From: Mikania micrantha | Lineage: Eukaryota > Streptophyta > Magnoliopsida > Asterales > Asteraceae | Direction: 5' to 3' | Assembly (NCBI GenBank): GCA_009363875.1 | Contig: CM018691.1 | Coordinates: 43,335,399 to 43,399,398, forward strand | Length of the DNA stretch: 64,000 bases | Part shown: piece by piece, positions 35,725-45,245 of the stretch | Numbering within the stretch: position 1 is the first letter of the stretch | How the letters are laid out: each line of letters starts with the position of its first letter | The notes under the pieces: model-generated | Seen by the model: only the letters and a program-made list of their open reading frames with translations | Told to the model about the DNA's origin: nothing | Databases searched by the model: none | Made by a program: the position numbers and the translations under genes

Positions 35725-35963
35725 ATTGGGCCTCACTGGGCCTTCCTGGGCCTACCTTGGCCTTCCCTGGGCCTACTTTGTTTACATTGGGCCTTACTTG
35801 AACTTATTGGGCCTTACTGGGCCTCTCTTGGCTTATTGGGCCTACATTGGCTCTGTTGGGCTTACATAGACTTCGTTGGGCCTAATTGATCTTGTTGGGC
35901 CTTCATTAGCCTTGTTGGGCCTTCATTGGCCTTGTTGGGCCTTCATTGGCCTTGTTGGGCCTG
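35725..35963. repeat. TGGGCC array, Gypsy-A 5' LTR
   Basis: As in the 3' LTR but with 10 bp and 20 bp more (extra TGGGCC-containing units), showing that the array changes copy number quickly. Confidence 0.9.
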
Positions 35964-36021
35964 TGATAGCACCAACTCCCGTTAACAAGGTTAGTGTGAA
36001 AAGTCGAATTGTCACAAATAC

Positions 36022-37264
36022 ATCTAGTGTCGGATAAGATGTATAAAGATTTGAAAGAGTTTTATTGGTGACCTAATATGAAAAGAAAAATTGCCGAATA
36101 TGTTGGGAAATGTCTAACTTGCTCCATGGTGAAGGCAGAACATCAAAAGCCGTCTGGACTTTTGCAACAGCCTGAGATCCCAGAATGGAAGTGGGAATGT
36201 ATTGCAATGGATTTTATAACAAAATTACCCCGAACGTCTAGTGGGTATGATACTATTTGGGTAATTGTCGATCGTTTAACTAAGTTAGCACAATTCCTTC
36301 CAATTAAAGAGACTAATAAAACAGAGAAGTTAGCGGGATTATATTTGAAGGAAATCATTTCAAGGAACGGCGTTCCTGTGTCAATTAATCTGACAGGGAC
36401 AACTGGTTTACATCAAGGTTTTGGAAATCTTTGCATAGAGCCTTGGGTACTCATTTGGATATGAGTACTAATTATAATCTATAGATAGATGGTTAGAGCA
36501 AAAGACCTATTCAGACACTCGATGATATGCTTCGTGCATGTGTGATTGATTTCGGTGGTAGCTGTGATGTTCATTTACCGTTAGCGGAATTTTCTTATAA
36601 CCACATTTACCACTTGAGTATTAAGGCTGCATCGTTGGAAGATCTTTATGGTAGAAAGTGTCGGTCATTGTTGCGTTGAGCGGAGATCGGTGTTAAACAT
36701 CTTACTGGAGTTGAAATTATTCAAGAGACCAATGATAAGGTCTTTCAGATAAAGGATAGATTGAAATCTGCCATGGGAAGGCATAAAAGTTATGCTGATA
36801 ATCGATGGAAACTGTTGGAATTCCAAGTTGGAGATCGTGTTATGTTAAAAGTCTCTCCTTGGAAAGGAGTCGTTAGATTTGGTAATCAGGGAAAGCTTAG
36901 TCCCCGTTATATTAGACCATTTGAGATTTTGGATTGAATTGGCCCGCTGGCGTATCGACTCAAGTTACCGTCGCAACTCAGCGGTGCGCATGATCTATTT
37001 CATGTATCTAACTTGAAAAGGTGTCTTTCTGATGAAACGATTGTTGTACAAATTGAAGATATTCATGTTGATGAAAGACTTCATTTTGTCAAAAAGCCTA
37101 CTGAGATTTCAAATTCGGAAGTCCATAAGCTAAGACGTAGTCGAATCAAGTTAGCGAAAGTAAAATTGAATTCGAGGAGTGGCCCATAATTTATTTGGGA
37201 GCGCAAGGATCAGATGAGAAAGAAGTATCCCCACCTGTTTTCTTATGATAAGAAAAGGTCTTAG
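36022..37264 (+). pseudogene. Gypsy-C integrase and chromodomain-like tail
   Basis: Resumes after Gypsy-A with SDKMYKDLKEFYW, a stop in place of Trp, then KRKIAEYVGKCLTC (zinc-finger Cys pair), the first catalytic Asp in AMDFITKLP and WVIVDRLTKLA. The second catalytic region is disrupted near 36390 (DRD motif lost). Scattered downstream homology includes YADNRWKLLEFQVGDRVMLK-like sequence and a C-terminal IKLAKVKLN segment with a stop, then KYPHLF, ending at 37263. Non-functional. Confidence 0.85.
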
Positions 37265-37297
37265 TGGTTTATAATTTCGCGACGAAATTTCCTAAAC

Positions 37298-37307
37298 CAG
37301 GGGAGAC
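37298..37307 (+). promoter_or_regulatory. Gypsy-C polypurine tract
   Basis: CAGGGGAGAC immediately precedes TGTGACATTC of the 3' LTR. The palindromic TTTCGCGACGAAA lies 25 bp upstream, the same module as in Gypsy-A/B. Confidence 0.85.
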
Positions 37308-37392
37308 TGTGACATTCGGTAATTTTACGAATGAAGATCCGTAATTGTTAGTGTACTAGAACGTGATTTATATAATGCGTTAATAATTTAAT
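37308..37392 (+). repeat. Gypsy-C 3' LTR, first piece
   Basis: First 85 bases, matching 3306-3386; interrupted by Gypsy-B at the duplicated TTAAT (37388-37392). Confidence 0.92.
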
Positions 37393-38953
37393 TGTGACAA
37401 TCCGACTTTTTACACTAACCTTGTTAACGGGAGATGGTGATAATGTGGGCCCAACAGGGCAATGAAGGCCCAACAAGGCCAATGAAGGCCCAACAAAGCT
37501 AATGAAGGCCCAACAAAGCTAATGAAGGCCCAGTAAAGCCAAAGAAGATCCGGTGAGGTCAAGGAAGACCCAACAAGATCAATTAGGCCCAATAGAGTCA
37601 AAGTAGGCCCATTAAGCTCAATGGTGGCCCAGTAAGGCCAAAGAAGGCCCAGTAAGACCAAAGGGAAAGCCCAATGAAATCCAGGAAGGCCCAGTGAGGC
37701 CCAATTGTGTTGGAGAAGCCCAATTGGGATTAATTTAACCCAACAATAGTTCAAGTTGGCCCGATAGTTGGCAATTCGATATTATGGATTAATTTTGTTA
37801 ACTGGAAGTTACTAAAATCACAGGAAATTTGATGATATTAAGTTAAAAGGACGAAATGTCGATATATGATTTTATAGAACACTTGGATTAGTGGAATATA
37901 GGTTAAATGTTATCAAGAGAGTTCAATTTTGACTAAGGAAGTCAAAATTCGAAGGTTTTAAATGATTGAAATTCGGAATTCATAGCAAAAAGCCATGATG
38001 AGTCGAATTGATCATGTTGTAACCGATATTGAATCATCATAATCATCACAATTATGATGATTAACAGTTTTATACGTTATAAGATCGAATTATTATGGAA
38101 TTTATTTCTAAAACGGCCACAAACTTGGAAACCGTAGCTTATTCATCAAATTAGTATTAATAGGATCATAATGCGCACAATTGGAGTTTTCTAACACTTA
38201 TTCGGCAACATTAGAACCTGTAACACTCAACAATTTGGAGCAAAACAAGTCGAGTTGAAGGATTTGATTTCGTATAAGCCGAACCTAGGGCTAGAAGGGA
38301 TCTCTTTCAATTCATCAACAAATCAAGTAAGCTATCATTCCTGTACACTCTAAAACTTCCGAATAAGTGGAATCCTATATCAATTTCAGTTTCTATTATC
38401 GAATTGTTAGAATTCGATTAACTAGGGTTCATATCAAAAACATTTTGGGGGTTTCGATCCTAGGGTATTTAAAAATCGAATTGAATTGCACAGACAGTTT
38501 CGGTTTGATGTATACATGGAAAAAAATCGGTTAATTTCAACTAAAGGCATCGGATTGTATAATTTCCATTTCTAGGGTTCTTGAGTTGATATGGTTTGGG
38601 GATTTTGATCTAGATAGATATAAGAATCAAATAATTTGATGTATTAAGTTTCAGAGGATCCCGATTAATAAAAAGCATATATCAATTCAGTGGAAAATTT
38701 TTGAATTAAACGAATTGGGGTTTGATTTTTTTAGAGCATATGTTCGAATCTATCAAGAGTCGGTTAAGTGGATTATAGTGTTCAATTGTTTGGAATAAAA
38801 CCATGGTTAGACTCGTTTGAGTCAGGGGAACAAAAACCCCATAGTTAATTTGTTAATTAGGATCGAAATCGGGATCAAATAAGGATTAGAAGCTTCGGCT
38901 ATATGAGTTAAAAGGGAACCGGCCATGTAGGATTTAAAAGAATTTATTTCCAG
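37393..38953 (+). repeat. Gypsy-B 5' LTR, truncated
   Basis: Aligns without gaps to 43601-45161. The remaining 1284 bp of the LTR, the PBS, the leader and the start of ORF0 are deleted; the next base belongs to ORF0's acidic repeat. Confidence 0.95.
37445..37705. repeat. GGCCCA (TGGGCC) array, Gypsy-B 5' LTR
   Basis: About eleven GGCCCA hexamers, commonly as AAGGCCCAACAA units, within 260 bp. A 114-residue antisense frame over the array is a by-product of the repeat. Confidence 0.9.
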
Positions 38954-39414
38954 ATGAGGATCCAGCTGAGGACCCGGATGAGGATCCGGAGGAGGCACCA
39001 TGGGTGAATACTCAGGGACTCTATGCTGCAGGACCATCTACGCATCCACCACCCGTACTAGATGCTCCGGAGCCTAAGAGGCGAAGGACGGACGCGGAGG
39101 AGATTGCCAAGTTGCGCGGGGACTTGGATGAGACAGAAGACAAGCTTATACAGAGATCTCAGGAGTTATGGGATGCCATTGAGAGGCAAGATGAACTTGC
39201 CCATCTAGTTCATGACATGCGGGATGAGATGGTGAACATGATTGGTCGTCTAGAGGAGTCAGAGAACCGAGCCGAGATCTTGGAGGGCAGGATTGAAGCT
39301 TTGGAAGATTTAGTGGTAGTTGAGAATGAGGAACAGGATGAGGATGAGGATGAGGAGGAGGAACCAGCACCAGTTGCTGAGTCCGATCCTGAATCCACCG
39401 TTGAGGACGACTGA
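38953..39414 (+). pseudogene. Gypsy-B ORF0 remnant (acidic coiled-coil protein, 5' end deleted)
   Basis: Open from the LTR junction with a few acidic-Pro units (DEDPAEDPDEDPEE), the NLS-like PKRRR, the coiled coil and acidic C-terminus, ending at 39414. The first usable Met is at 39004, giving 136 residues. The native start and the Pro-rich N-terminus present in Gypsy-A are lost. The remaining frame is intact and close to the Gypsy-A protein. Confidence 0.8.
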
Positions 39415-39663
39415 TTATTTTTCTTTTATTTCTTGTTTTATTTAAACTTATTAGGAACGGGTTGTGTTCCTACATTAGTAGTTTGAAATTTTGTATTTCA
39501 TTTCAAAAGTATTGTACTCAAAGAAAATTTCTATTTATGGAAGAGTTATCTTTTATTTTCAACAACTGTGTTGGCTTATATTACATGTTGTGTTTGTTGT
39601 TTTACTTACACATGTCACATTAGATTTTGACTTCGTGCTAACACTTCTTGTAAATAGGAACTA

Positions 39664-41370
39664 ATGGCTGAGGGAAATGTTCATATGACTGTTGCTGAGC
39701 TCAACGAGCTAATCAACAACAGAGTCGCGGAGGCTATTGCACAGTATGCTCAGACACATAACACGGGACCACATGGTCCAGCTGGGGGATTGGTTAATCC
39801 ACAAGTCTGCACGTTCAAGATGTTTTTGGACTGCAAACCTCACAATTTCAAAGGGTCGGAGGGGGCCATTGGACTCCTTCGGTGGATTGAAAAGGCTGAG
39901 TCGGTGTTTGAAATGTGCAACTGCCCCAACGAGAGCAAAGTGAAGTTTGCAACGGGAACATTGGAGGGTCCAGCATTGACCTGGTGGAACTCGAATGTTC
40001 AGACTCTGGGATTGGGTGAGGCAAATGCCTTAACATGGGATGACTTCAAAACCTTACTGCGAGAAGAGTACTGTCCTCGCAGTGAAATGCAAAAATTGGA
40101 AGAAGAATATTGGCACCTCAAAATGGAGGGGTCAAACATTGAGGAATACACGACCAGATCGCATGAACTGGCCAGACTGCTACCACACATGGCTACTCCA
40201 GCCAGTAAGTGGATAGAAAGATACATTGGAGGACTAGTGCCTCAGATTCAAGGGTTGGTGACTTCAGCAAATCCCACCACTATCCAACAAGCTGTTCGTC
40301 TAGCACATCAGCTTACTGACCAGGCAGTGTTACAGGGGACTCTGCCTAAGCGAACATCTGCTACCAAGGTAGGAGATCACAAGAGAAAGTGGGATAACAA
40401 CTTCAAGGGTAACAACCAACAGCAGAACAGGAAACAAGACTCAAACAAGTCTTATCATGGTTCAAGCAGTGGCCAACAATCATCATCATCGGGGGGCTAT
40501 ATTGGTAAGCACCCCAAGTGCAACAGGTGTGGTTATCATCATGCGGGTAACCAGTGTGATAGAGCTAAGTGCCAAAGGTGTGGCAAGACTGGGCACGCGG
40601 CTAAGGATTGTCGCGGAGAGCTGCAGAACAACAATAACAACCAGAATAACAATCAAAACAACGCGCAGAAAGGTTGTTTTGAGTGCGGCAAGATGGGCCA
40701 TTTCAAGAAAGATTGCCCACAACTTAAGAAAGGCGGGGACAACAATGGTAATGGAAATGGAAATGGCAACGGTAATGGAAATGGTACCAACAATAACAAC
40801 AACAATAACAACAACAACAACGGTGCTAGAGGCAGGGCGTTTGTGATCGGAGGACGTCAAGCGCGGGAGGATCCCAACATTGTTACGGGTACGTTCCTCT
40901 TAAATAATCACTATGCCTCTATGTTATTTGACACCGGTGCCGATCGGAGCTTTGTATCTAGTTCACTTGTTAAGTTGCTAAATGTTAGTCCCACTGCCTT
41001 AGATAGTCCCTACACTGTGGAGTTAGCTGATGGTAAGTTGATTGTGGTAGAAAACATTTATAAGGGATGTATCCTCGATTTGATGGGTCAGACATTAGAG
41101 ATTGATTTGATGCCTATTGCCTTAGGCAGTTTTGATGTAGTCATTGGCATGGACTGGTTGTCCAAGAACCAGGCTGAAATTATATGCCATGAAAAGATTG
41201 TTCGCATACCTCTTCCGCAGGGAGAGACATTATATGTACAAGGCGAGAAGAGCAGTACGCCACTGCGTCTCATATCTTGTATGAAAGCACACAAATGTCT
41301 GCGGAAAGGTCATACGGCAGTTATAGCACTTATAACTGAAGATTTGGAGGCATTACTTGTATGGAACTAA
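39664..41370 (+). CDS. Gypsy-B gag-protease ORF, truncated before RT
   Basis: 568 residues starting MAEGNVHMTVAEL. Gag domain with RWIEKAESVFEMCN and WIERYIGGLVPQIQG, three zinc knuckles (about residues 285-350), an Asn-rich linker, and an aspartic protease with LFDTGADRSFVSS (active Asp at about 423) and VVIGMDWLSKN. The frame then reaches ALITE and jumps, through a deletion near 41340, into RNase H sequence in the wrong frame, adding nine residues before a stop. No lesion in gag or protease. Such a protein could in principle form particles using enzymes from a Gypsy-A-like helper (inference). Confidence 0.92.
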   Translation: MAEGNVHMTVAELNELINNRVAEAIAQYAQTHNTGPHGPAGGLVNPQVCTFKMFLDCKPHNFKGSEGAIGLLRWIEKAESVFEMCNCPNESKVKFATGTLEGPALTWWNSNVQTLGLGEANALTWDDFKTLLREEYCPRSEMQKLEEEYWHLKMEGSNIEEYTTRSHELARLLPHMATPASKWIERYIGGLVPQIQGLVTSANPTTIQQAVRLAHQLTDQAVLQGTLPKRTSATKVGDHKRKWDNNFKGNNQQQNRKQDSNKSYHGSSSGQQSSSSGGYIGKHPKCNRCGYHHAGNQCDRAKCQRCGKTGHAAKDCRGELQNNNNNQNNNQNNAQKGCFECGKMGHFKKDCPQLKKGGDNNGNGNGNGNGNGNGTNNNNNNNNNNNGARGRAFVIGGRQAREDPNIVTGTFLLNNHYASMLFDTGADRSFVSSSLVKLLNVSPTALDSPYTVELADGKLIVVENIYKGCILDLMGQTLEIDLMPIALGSFDVVIGMDWLSKNQAEIICHEKIVRIPLPQGETLYVQGEKSSTPLRLISCMKAHKCLRKGHTAVIALITEDLEALLVWN

Positions 41371-43045
41371 GTGTACTATTTATACTGATCATAAGAGTTT
41401 GCAACATATCTTTGATCAGAAGGAGCTTAACATGAGGCAACGACGATGGGTTGAGTTGTTGAACGATTATGAGTGTGCGATTAAGTATCACCCGGGAAAG
41501 GCTAATGTCGTAGCCGATGCTTTGAGCAGAAAAGATACAACGGGAACAAGACGGGTTCGTGCACTTATGATGACAATACATACTGACTTACCAGACAAGG
41601 TACACAGTGCTCAGATTGAGGCTTTGAAAACGGAAAACTTAGTACCGGAATCTTTACGAGGAATGGAAGAACAATTGAATGTTAAACCTGATGGAATTCG
41701 TTATTTCATTGATCGAATGTGGATACCTTTGTATGGAGGTTTAAGGGAACTCGTGATGGACGAAGCGCACAAGTCCAGATATTCAGTCCATCCGGGATCA
41801 GACAAGATGTACCATGACTTGAAGGCACTGTATTGGTGGCCTCATATGAAAGCTGATATTGCTAAGTACGTTAGCAAATGTTTGACTTGTTCGAAAGTCA
41901 AAGTTGAATATCAGAAGCCATCTGGTTTACTGCAACAACCAGAGATACCGATGTGGAAATGGGAACAGATTTCGATGGATTTTATTACTAAGTTACCCCG
42001 TACCCCGAGTGGTTGTGATACGATATGGGTAATTGTTGACCGATTAACGAAATCTGCACACTTCTTAGCAATCAAGGAAACTGATAAGATGGAGAAACTG
42101 ACTCGCATTTACATCAAGGAAGTAGTAGCACGGCATGGTGTGCCAATCTCTATCATATCAGATCGGGATGCCCGGTTTACTTCAAATTTTTGGAAATCTC
42201 TTCATAAGTCATTGGGGACTCGCTTGGATATAAGTACCGCCTATCACCCACAGACCGACGGTCAAAGTGAACGAACGATTCAAACGCTCGAGGATATGTT
42301 ACGAGCTTGTGTAATTGATTTTGGTGATAGTTGGGAGAATCATTTACCGTTGGTGGAATTCTCTTACAACAATAGTTATCATACAAGCATTCAAGCAGCA
42401 CCGTTTGAAGCTTTGTATGGTCGCAAATGTCGTTCACCAGTTTGCTGGGCTGAAATTGGTGACAGTCAGTTAACAGGTCCTGAACTGGTGCACGAAACGA
42501 CAGAGAAGATAGTTCAAATCCGGAACCGTATGGCAGCGGCTCGGGATCGACAGAAGAGTTATGCAGACAAACGTCGCAAGCCGTTGGAATTTCAAGTAGG
42601 AGACCGAGTTCTTCTAAAAGTATCACCTTGGAAAGGTGTGATACGATTTGGCAAGCGCGGGAAGCTTAGTCCACGTTACGTAGGACCTTTTGAGATTCTG
42701 AAAAGGATTGGTCCGGTTGCGTACCAACTCAAACTAACGGATGAACTCAGTGGAGTTCATGATGTGTTTCATGTGTCGAATTTAAAGAAATGTCTTTCTG
42801 ACGAGACATTGATTGTACCGTTGGAAGAAATACAAGTAGATGAACAGCTGCGATTCATTGAAGAACCAGCGGAAATCATGGACCGAGAGGTCAAACAACT
42901 GAAGCAAAGCAAGATTCCGATAGTCAAAGTCCGATGGAATTCAAGAGGGGGTCCTGAATTCACATGGGAACGAGAAGATCAAATGATGAAGAAATATCCT
43001 CATCTATTCAAGACAGCTACTGCTAACACTGAGAGCGCACGTTAA
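41357..43045 (+). CDS. Gypsy-B RNase H (C-terminal part)-integrase-chromodomain-like ORF
   Basis: 562 residues, overlapping the previous ORF by 14 bp in another frame, so it is not fused to gag without frameshifting. It starts inside RNase H (GTKCTIYTDHKSLQHIFD), then a zinc finger (HPGSDKMYHD...KCLTC), an integrase core with Asp at about 208 (SMDF), Asp at about 269 (SDRDARF) and Glu at about 305 (GQSER), a D,D-35-E spacing, GPFEILKRIG and a chromodomain-like tail (IPIVKVRWN, FTWERED). All catalytic residues are present. Whether it is translated is unknown, as the Met is internal to RNase H. Confidence 0.88.
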   Translation: MYGTKCTIYTDHKSLQHIFDQKELNMRQRRWVELLNDYECAIKYHPGKANVVADALSRKDTTGTRRVRALMMTIHTDLPDKVHSAQIEALKTENLVPESLRGMEEQLNVKPDGIRYFIDRMWIPLYGGLRELVMDEAHKSRYSVHPGSDKMYHDLKALYWWPHMKADIAKYVSKCLTCSKVKVEYQKPSGLLQQPEIPMWKWEQISMDFITKLPRTPSGCDTIWVIVDRLTKSAHFLAIKETDKMEKLTRIYIKEVVARHGVPISIISDRDARFTSNFWKSLHKSLGTRLDISTAYHPQTDGQSERTIQTLEDMLRACVIDFGDSWENHLPLVEFSYNNSYHTSIQAAPFEALYGRKCRSPVCWAEIGDSQLTGPELVHETTEKIVQIRNRMAAARDRQKSYADKRRKPLEFQVGDRVLLKVSPWKGVIRFGKRGKLSPRYVGPFEILKRIGPVAYQLKLTDELSGVHDVFHVSNLKKCLSDETLIVPLEEIQVDEQLRFIEEPAEIMDREVKQLKQSKIPIVKVRWNSRGGPEFTWEREDQMMKKYPHLFKTATANTESAR

Positions 43046-43600
43046 ATTTCGGGACGAAATTTCCTTCAACAAGGGGATGACGTGATGCTTTCACACATCA
43101 ACACTGCAAATTTCAAACTGTAAGCGCAAAAATTTTATTTATTCAATTGATTTTGTTACAAACATTTGTGCTACATTACATTCTATATATTTTATGTGCT
43201 ACATTTCATATGTTACATGTTATGGTAGTACATACATGATTGGTTACACACATTCTGCTATGTGCAGGGTTGCATAGTACATACATTTTGCTATGTGCGG
43301 GGTTACATAGTACAAAACAGTTTCAGACACTCACTATGTGTGAGGTTACACAACACAGTATGATCAAACACAAACAGTCACAGTTAGGTGAACTAACTAG
43401 TGTACACGCAAAACAGTTACATTGAACGATCATAATTGAGTTGTGATGTTGCAAGCATTAGACTTTGTGTGTGAGTACACACAAGCACACAGAATGATCA
43501 AATCACACTAACACGTACGATTTAAACTCATAAGTAGTTTCCTAACTACTCCTAACACTTGCTAATTTTCGGGACGAAAATTCTTTCAACAAGGGGATGA
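43046..43600 (+). promoter_or_regulatory. Gypsy-B 3' non-coding region with duplicated PPT module
   Basis: Two modules TTTCGGGACGAAA...CAACAAGGGGATGA at 43047-43082 and 43567-43600; the second abuts the 3' LTR. Between them are repeated CTATGTGC(A/G)GGGTT(G/A)CATAGTAC units (about 43258-43315) and a direct counterpart of the Gypsy-A spacer. Confidence 0.82.
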
Positions 43601-43652
43601 TGTGACAATCCGACTTTTTACACTAACCTTGTTAACGGGAGATGGTGATAAT

Positions 43653-43913
43653 GTGGGCCCAACAGGGCAATGAAGGCCCAACAAGGCCAATGAAGGCCCA
43701 ACAAAGCTAATGAAGGCCCAACAAAGCTAATGAAGGCCCAGTAAAGCCAAAGAAGATCCGGTGAGGTCAAGGAAGACCCAACAAGATCAATTAGGCCCAA
43801 TAGAGTCAAAGTAGGCCCATTAAGCTCAATGGTGGCCCAGTAAGGCCAAAGAAGGCCCAGTAAGACCAAAGGGAAAGCCCAATGAAATCCAGGAAGGCCC
43901 AGTGAGGCCCAAT
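43653..43913. repeat. GGCCCA (TGGGCC) array, Gypsy-B 3' LTR
   Basis: Identical in layout to 37445-37705. Confidence 0.9.
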
Positions 43914-45176
43914 TGTGTTGGAGAAGCCCAATTGGGATTAATTTAACCCAACAATAGTTCAAGTTGGCCCGATAGTTGGCAATTCGATATTATGGATTAA
44001 TTTTGTTAACTGGAAGTTACTAAAATCACAGGAAATTTGATGATATTAAGTTAAAAGGACGAAATGTCGATATATGATTTTATAGAACACTTGGATTAGT
44101 GGAATATAGGTTAAATGTTATCAAGAGAGTTCAATTTTGACTAAGGAAGTCAAAATTCGAAGGTTTTAAATGATTGAAATTCGGAATTCATAGCAAAAAG
44201 CCATGATGAGTCGAATTAATCATGTTGTAACCGATATTGAATCATCATAATCATCACAATTATGATGATTAACAGTTTTATACGTTATAAGATCGAATTA
44301 TTATGGAATTTATTTCTAAAACGGCCACAAACTTGGAAACCGTAGCTTATTCATCAAATTAGTATTAATAGGATCATAATGCGCACAATTGGAGTTTTCT
44401 AACACTTATTCGGCAACATTAGAACCTGTAACACTCAACAATTTGGAGCAAAACAAGTCGAGTTGAAGGATTTGATTTCGTATAAGCCGAACCTAGGGCT
44501 AGAAGGGATCTCTTTCAATTCATCAACAAATCAAGTAAGCTATCATTCCTGTACACTCTAAAACTTCCAAATAAGTGGAATCCTATATCAATTTCAGTTT
44601 CTATTATCGAATTGTTAGAATTCGATTAACTAGGGTTCATATCAAAAACATTTTGGGGGTTTCGATCCTAGGGTATTTAAAAATCGAATTGAATTGCACA
44701 GACAGTTTCGGTTTGATGTATACATGGAAAAAAATCGGTTAATTTCAACTAAAGGCATCGGATTGTATAATTTCCATTTCTAGGGTTCTTGAGTTGATAT
44801 GGTTTGGGGATTTTGATCTAGATAGATATAAGAATCAAATAATTTGATGTATTAAGTTTCAGAGGATCCCGATTAATAAAAAGCATATATCAATTCAGTG
44901 GAAAATTTTTGAATTAAACGAATTGGGGTTTGATTTTTTTAGAGCATATGTTCGAATCTATCAAGAGTCGGTTAAGTGGATTATAGTGTTCAATTGTTTG
45001 GAATAAAACCATGGTTAGACTCGTTTGAGTCAGGGGAACAAAAACCCCATAGTTAATTTGTTAATTAGGATCGAAATCGGGATCAAATAAGGATTAGAAG
45101 CTTCGGCTATATGAGTTAAAAGGGAACCGACCATGTAGGATTTAAAAGAATTTATTTCCAGTTGATTAACGCGATA

Positions 45177-45245
45177 CCCTAGCGGGCGTAGTGGTTAGAG
45201 GCTTGTGTGTGGTGTTGAGGGTCGCGGGTTCGAGTCCCGGCCCAA
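45177..45245 (+). other. tRNA-like module with A and B boxes in the Gypsy-B 3' LTR
   Basis: GCGTAGTGGTTAGAGGC (A-box-like, about 45186-45202) followed by GGTTCGAGTCC (perfect B-box consensus, 45227-45237) and a short T-run after 45250. It resembles the head of a tRNA-derived SINE. A full cloverleaf and anticodon are not convincing. Confidence 0.65.

Larger units (their letters stand above)
24329..36016 (-). mobile_element. Gypsy-A, young Ty3/gypsy (Tekay-like chromovirus) element
   Basis: An 11,688-bp minus-strand element in the integrase region of Gypsy-C, TSD AATAC. In its own orientation: 5' LTR 33230-36016, PBS, acidic ORF0, gag-pol, 3' non-coding region with two PPT modules, 3' LTR 24329-27085. 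LTRs differ by about four substitutions and two indels of 10 and 20 bp in the TGGGCC array, so the insertion is recent. The coding region is nearly complete with three lesions. Chromovirus/Tekay affinity is inferred from the C-terminal chromodomain-like tail, iMet PBS and long LTRs. Confidence 0.95.
33230..36016 (-). repeat. Gypsy-A 5' LTR
   Basis: 2787 bp, nearly identical to 24329-27085; the 30-bp length difference is two indels inside the TGGGCC array (10 and 20 bp). Confidence 0.95.

Noticed and set aside
37410..37754. 114-residue minus-strand frames over the Gypsy-B LTRs (also 43618-43962), rich in Leu/Trp/Gly
   Set aside because: They are translations of the GGCCCA array in an LTR; identical because the LTRs are identical, with no domain or coding context.
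41340..41372. Programmed ribosomal frameshift joining gag-protease to integrase in Gypsy-B
   Set aside because: The frame change coincides with the RT deletion junction, and Gypsy-A encodes gag and pol in one frame, so it is a by-product of the deletion.
45177..45245. Functional tRNA gene
   Set aside because: A and B boxes are good, but I could not fold a credible acceptor stem and anticodon loop, and it sits inside an LTR.
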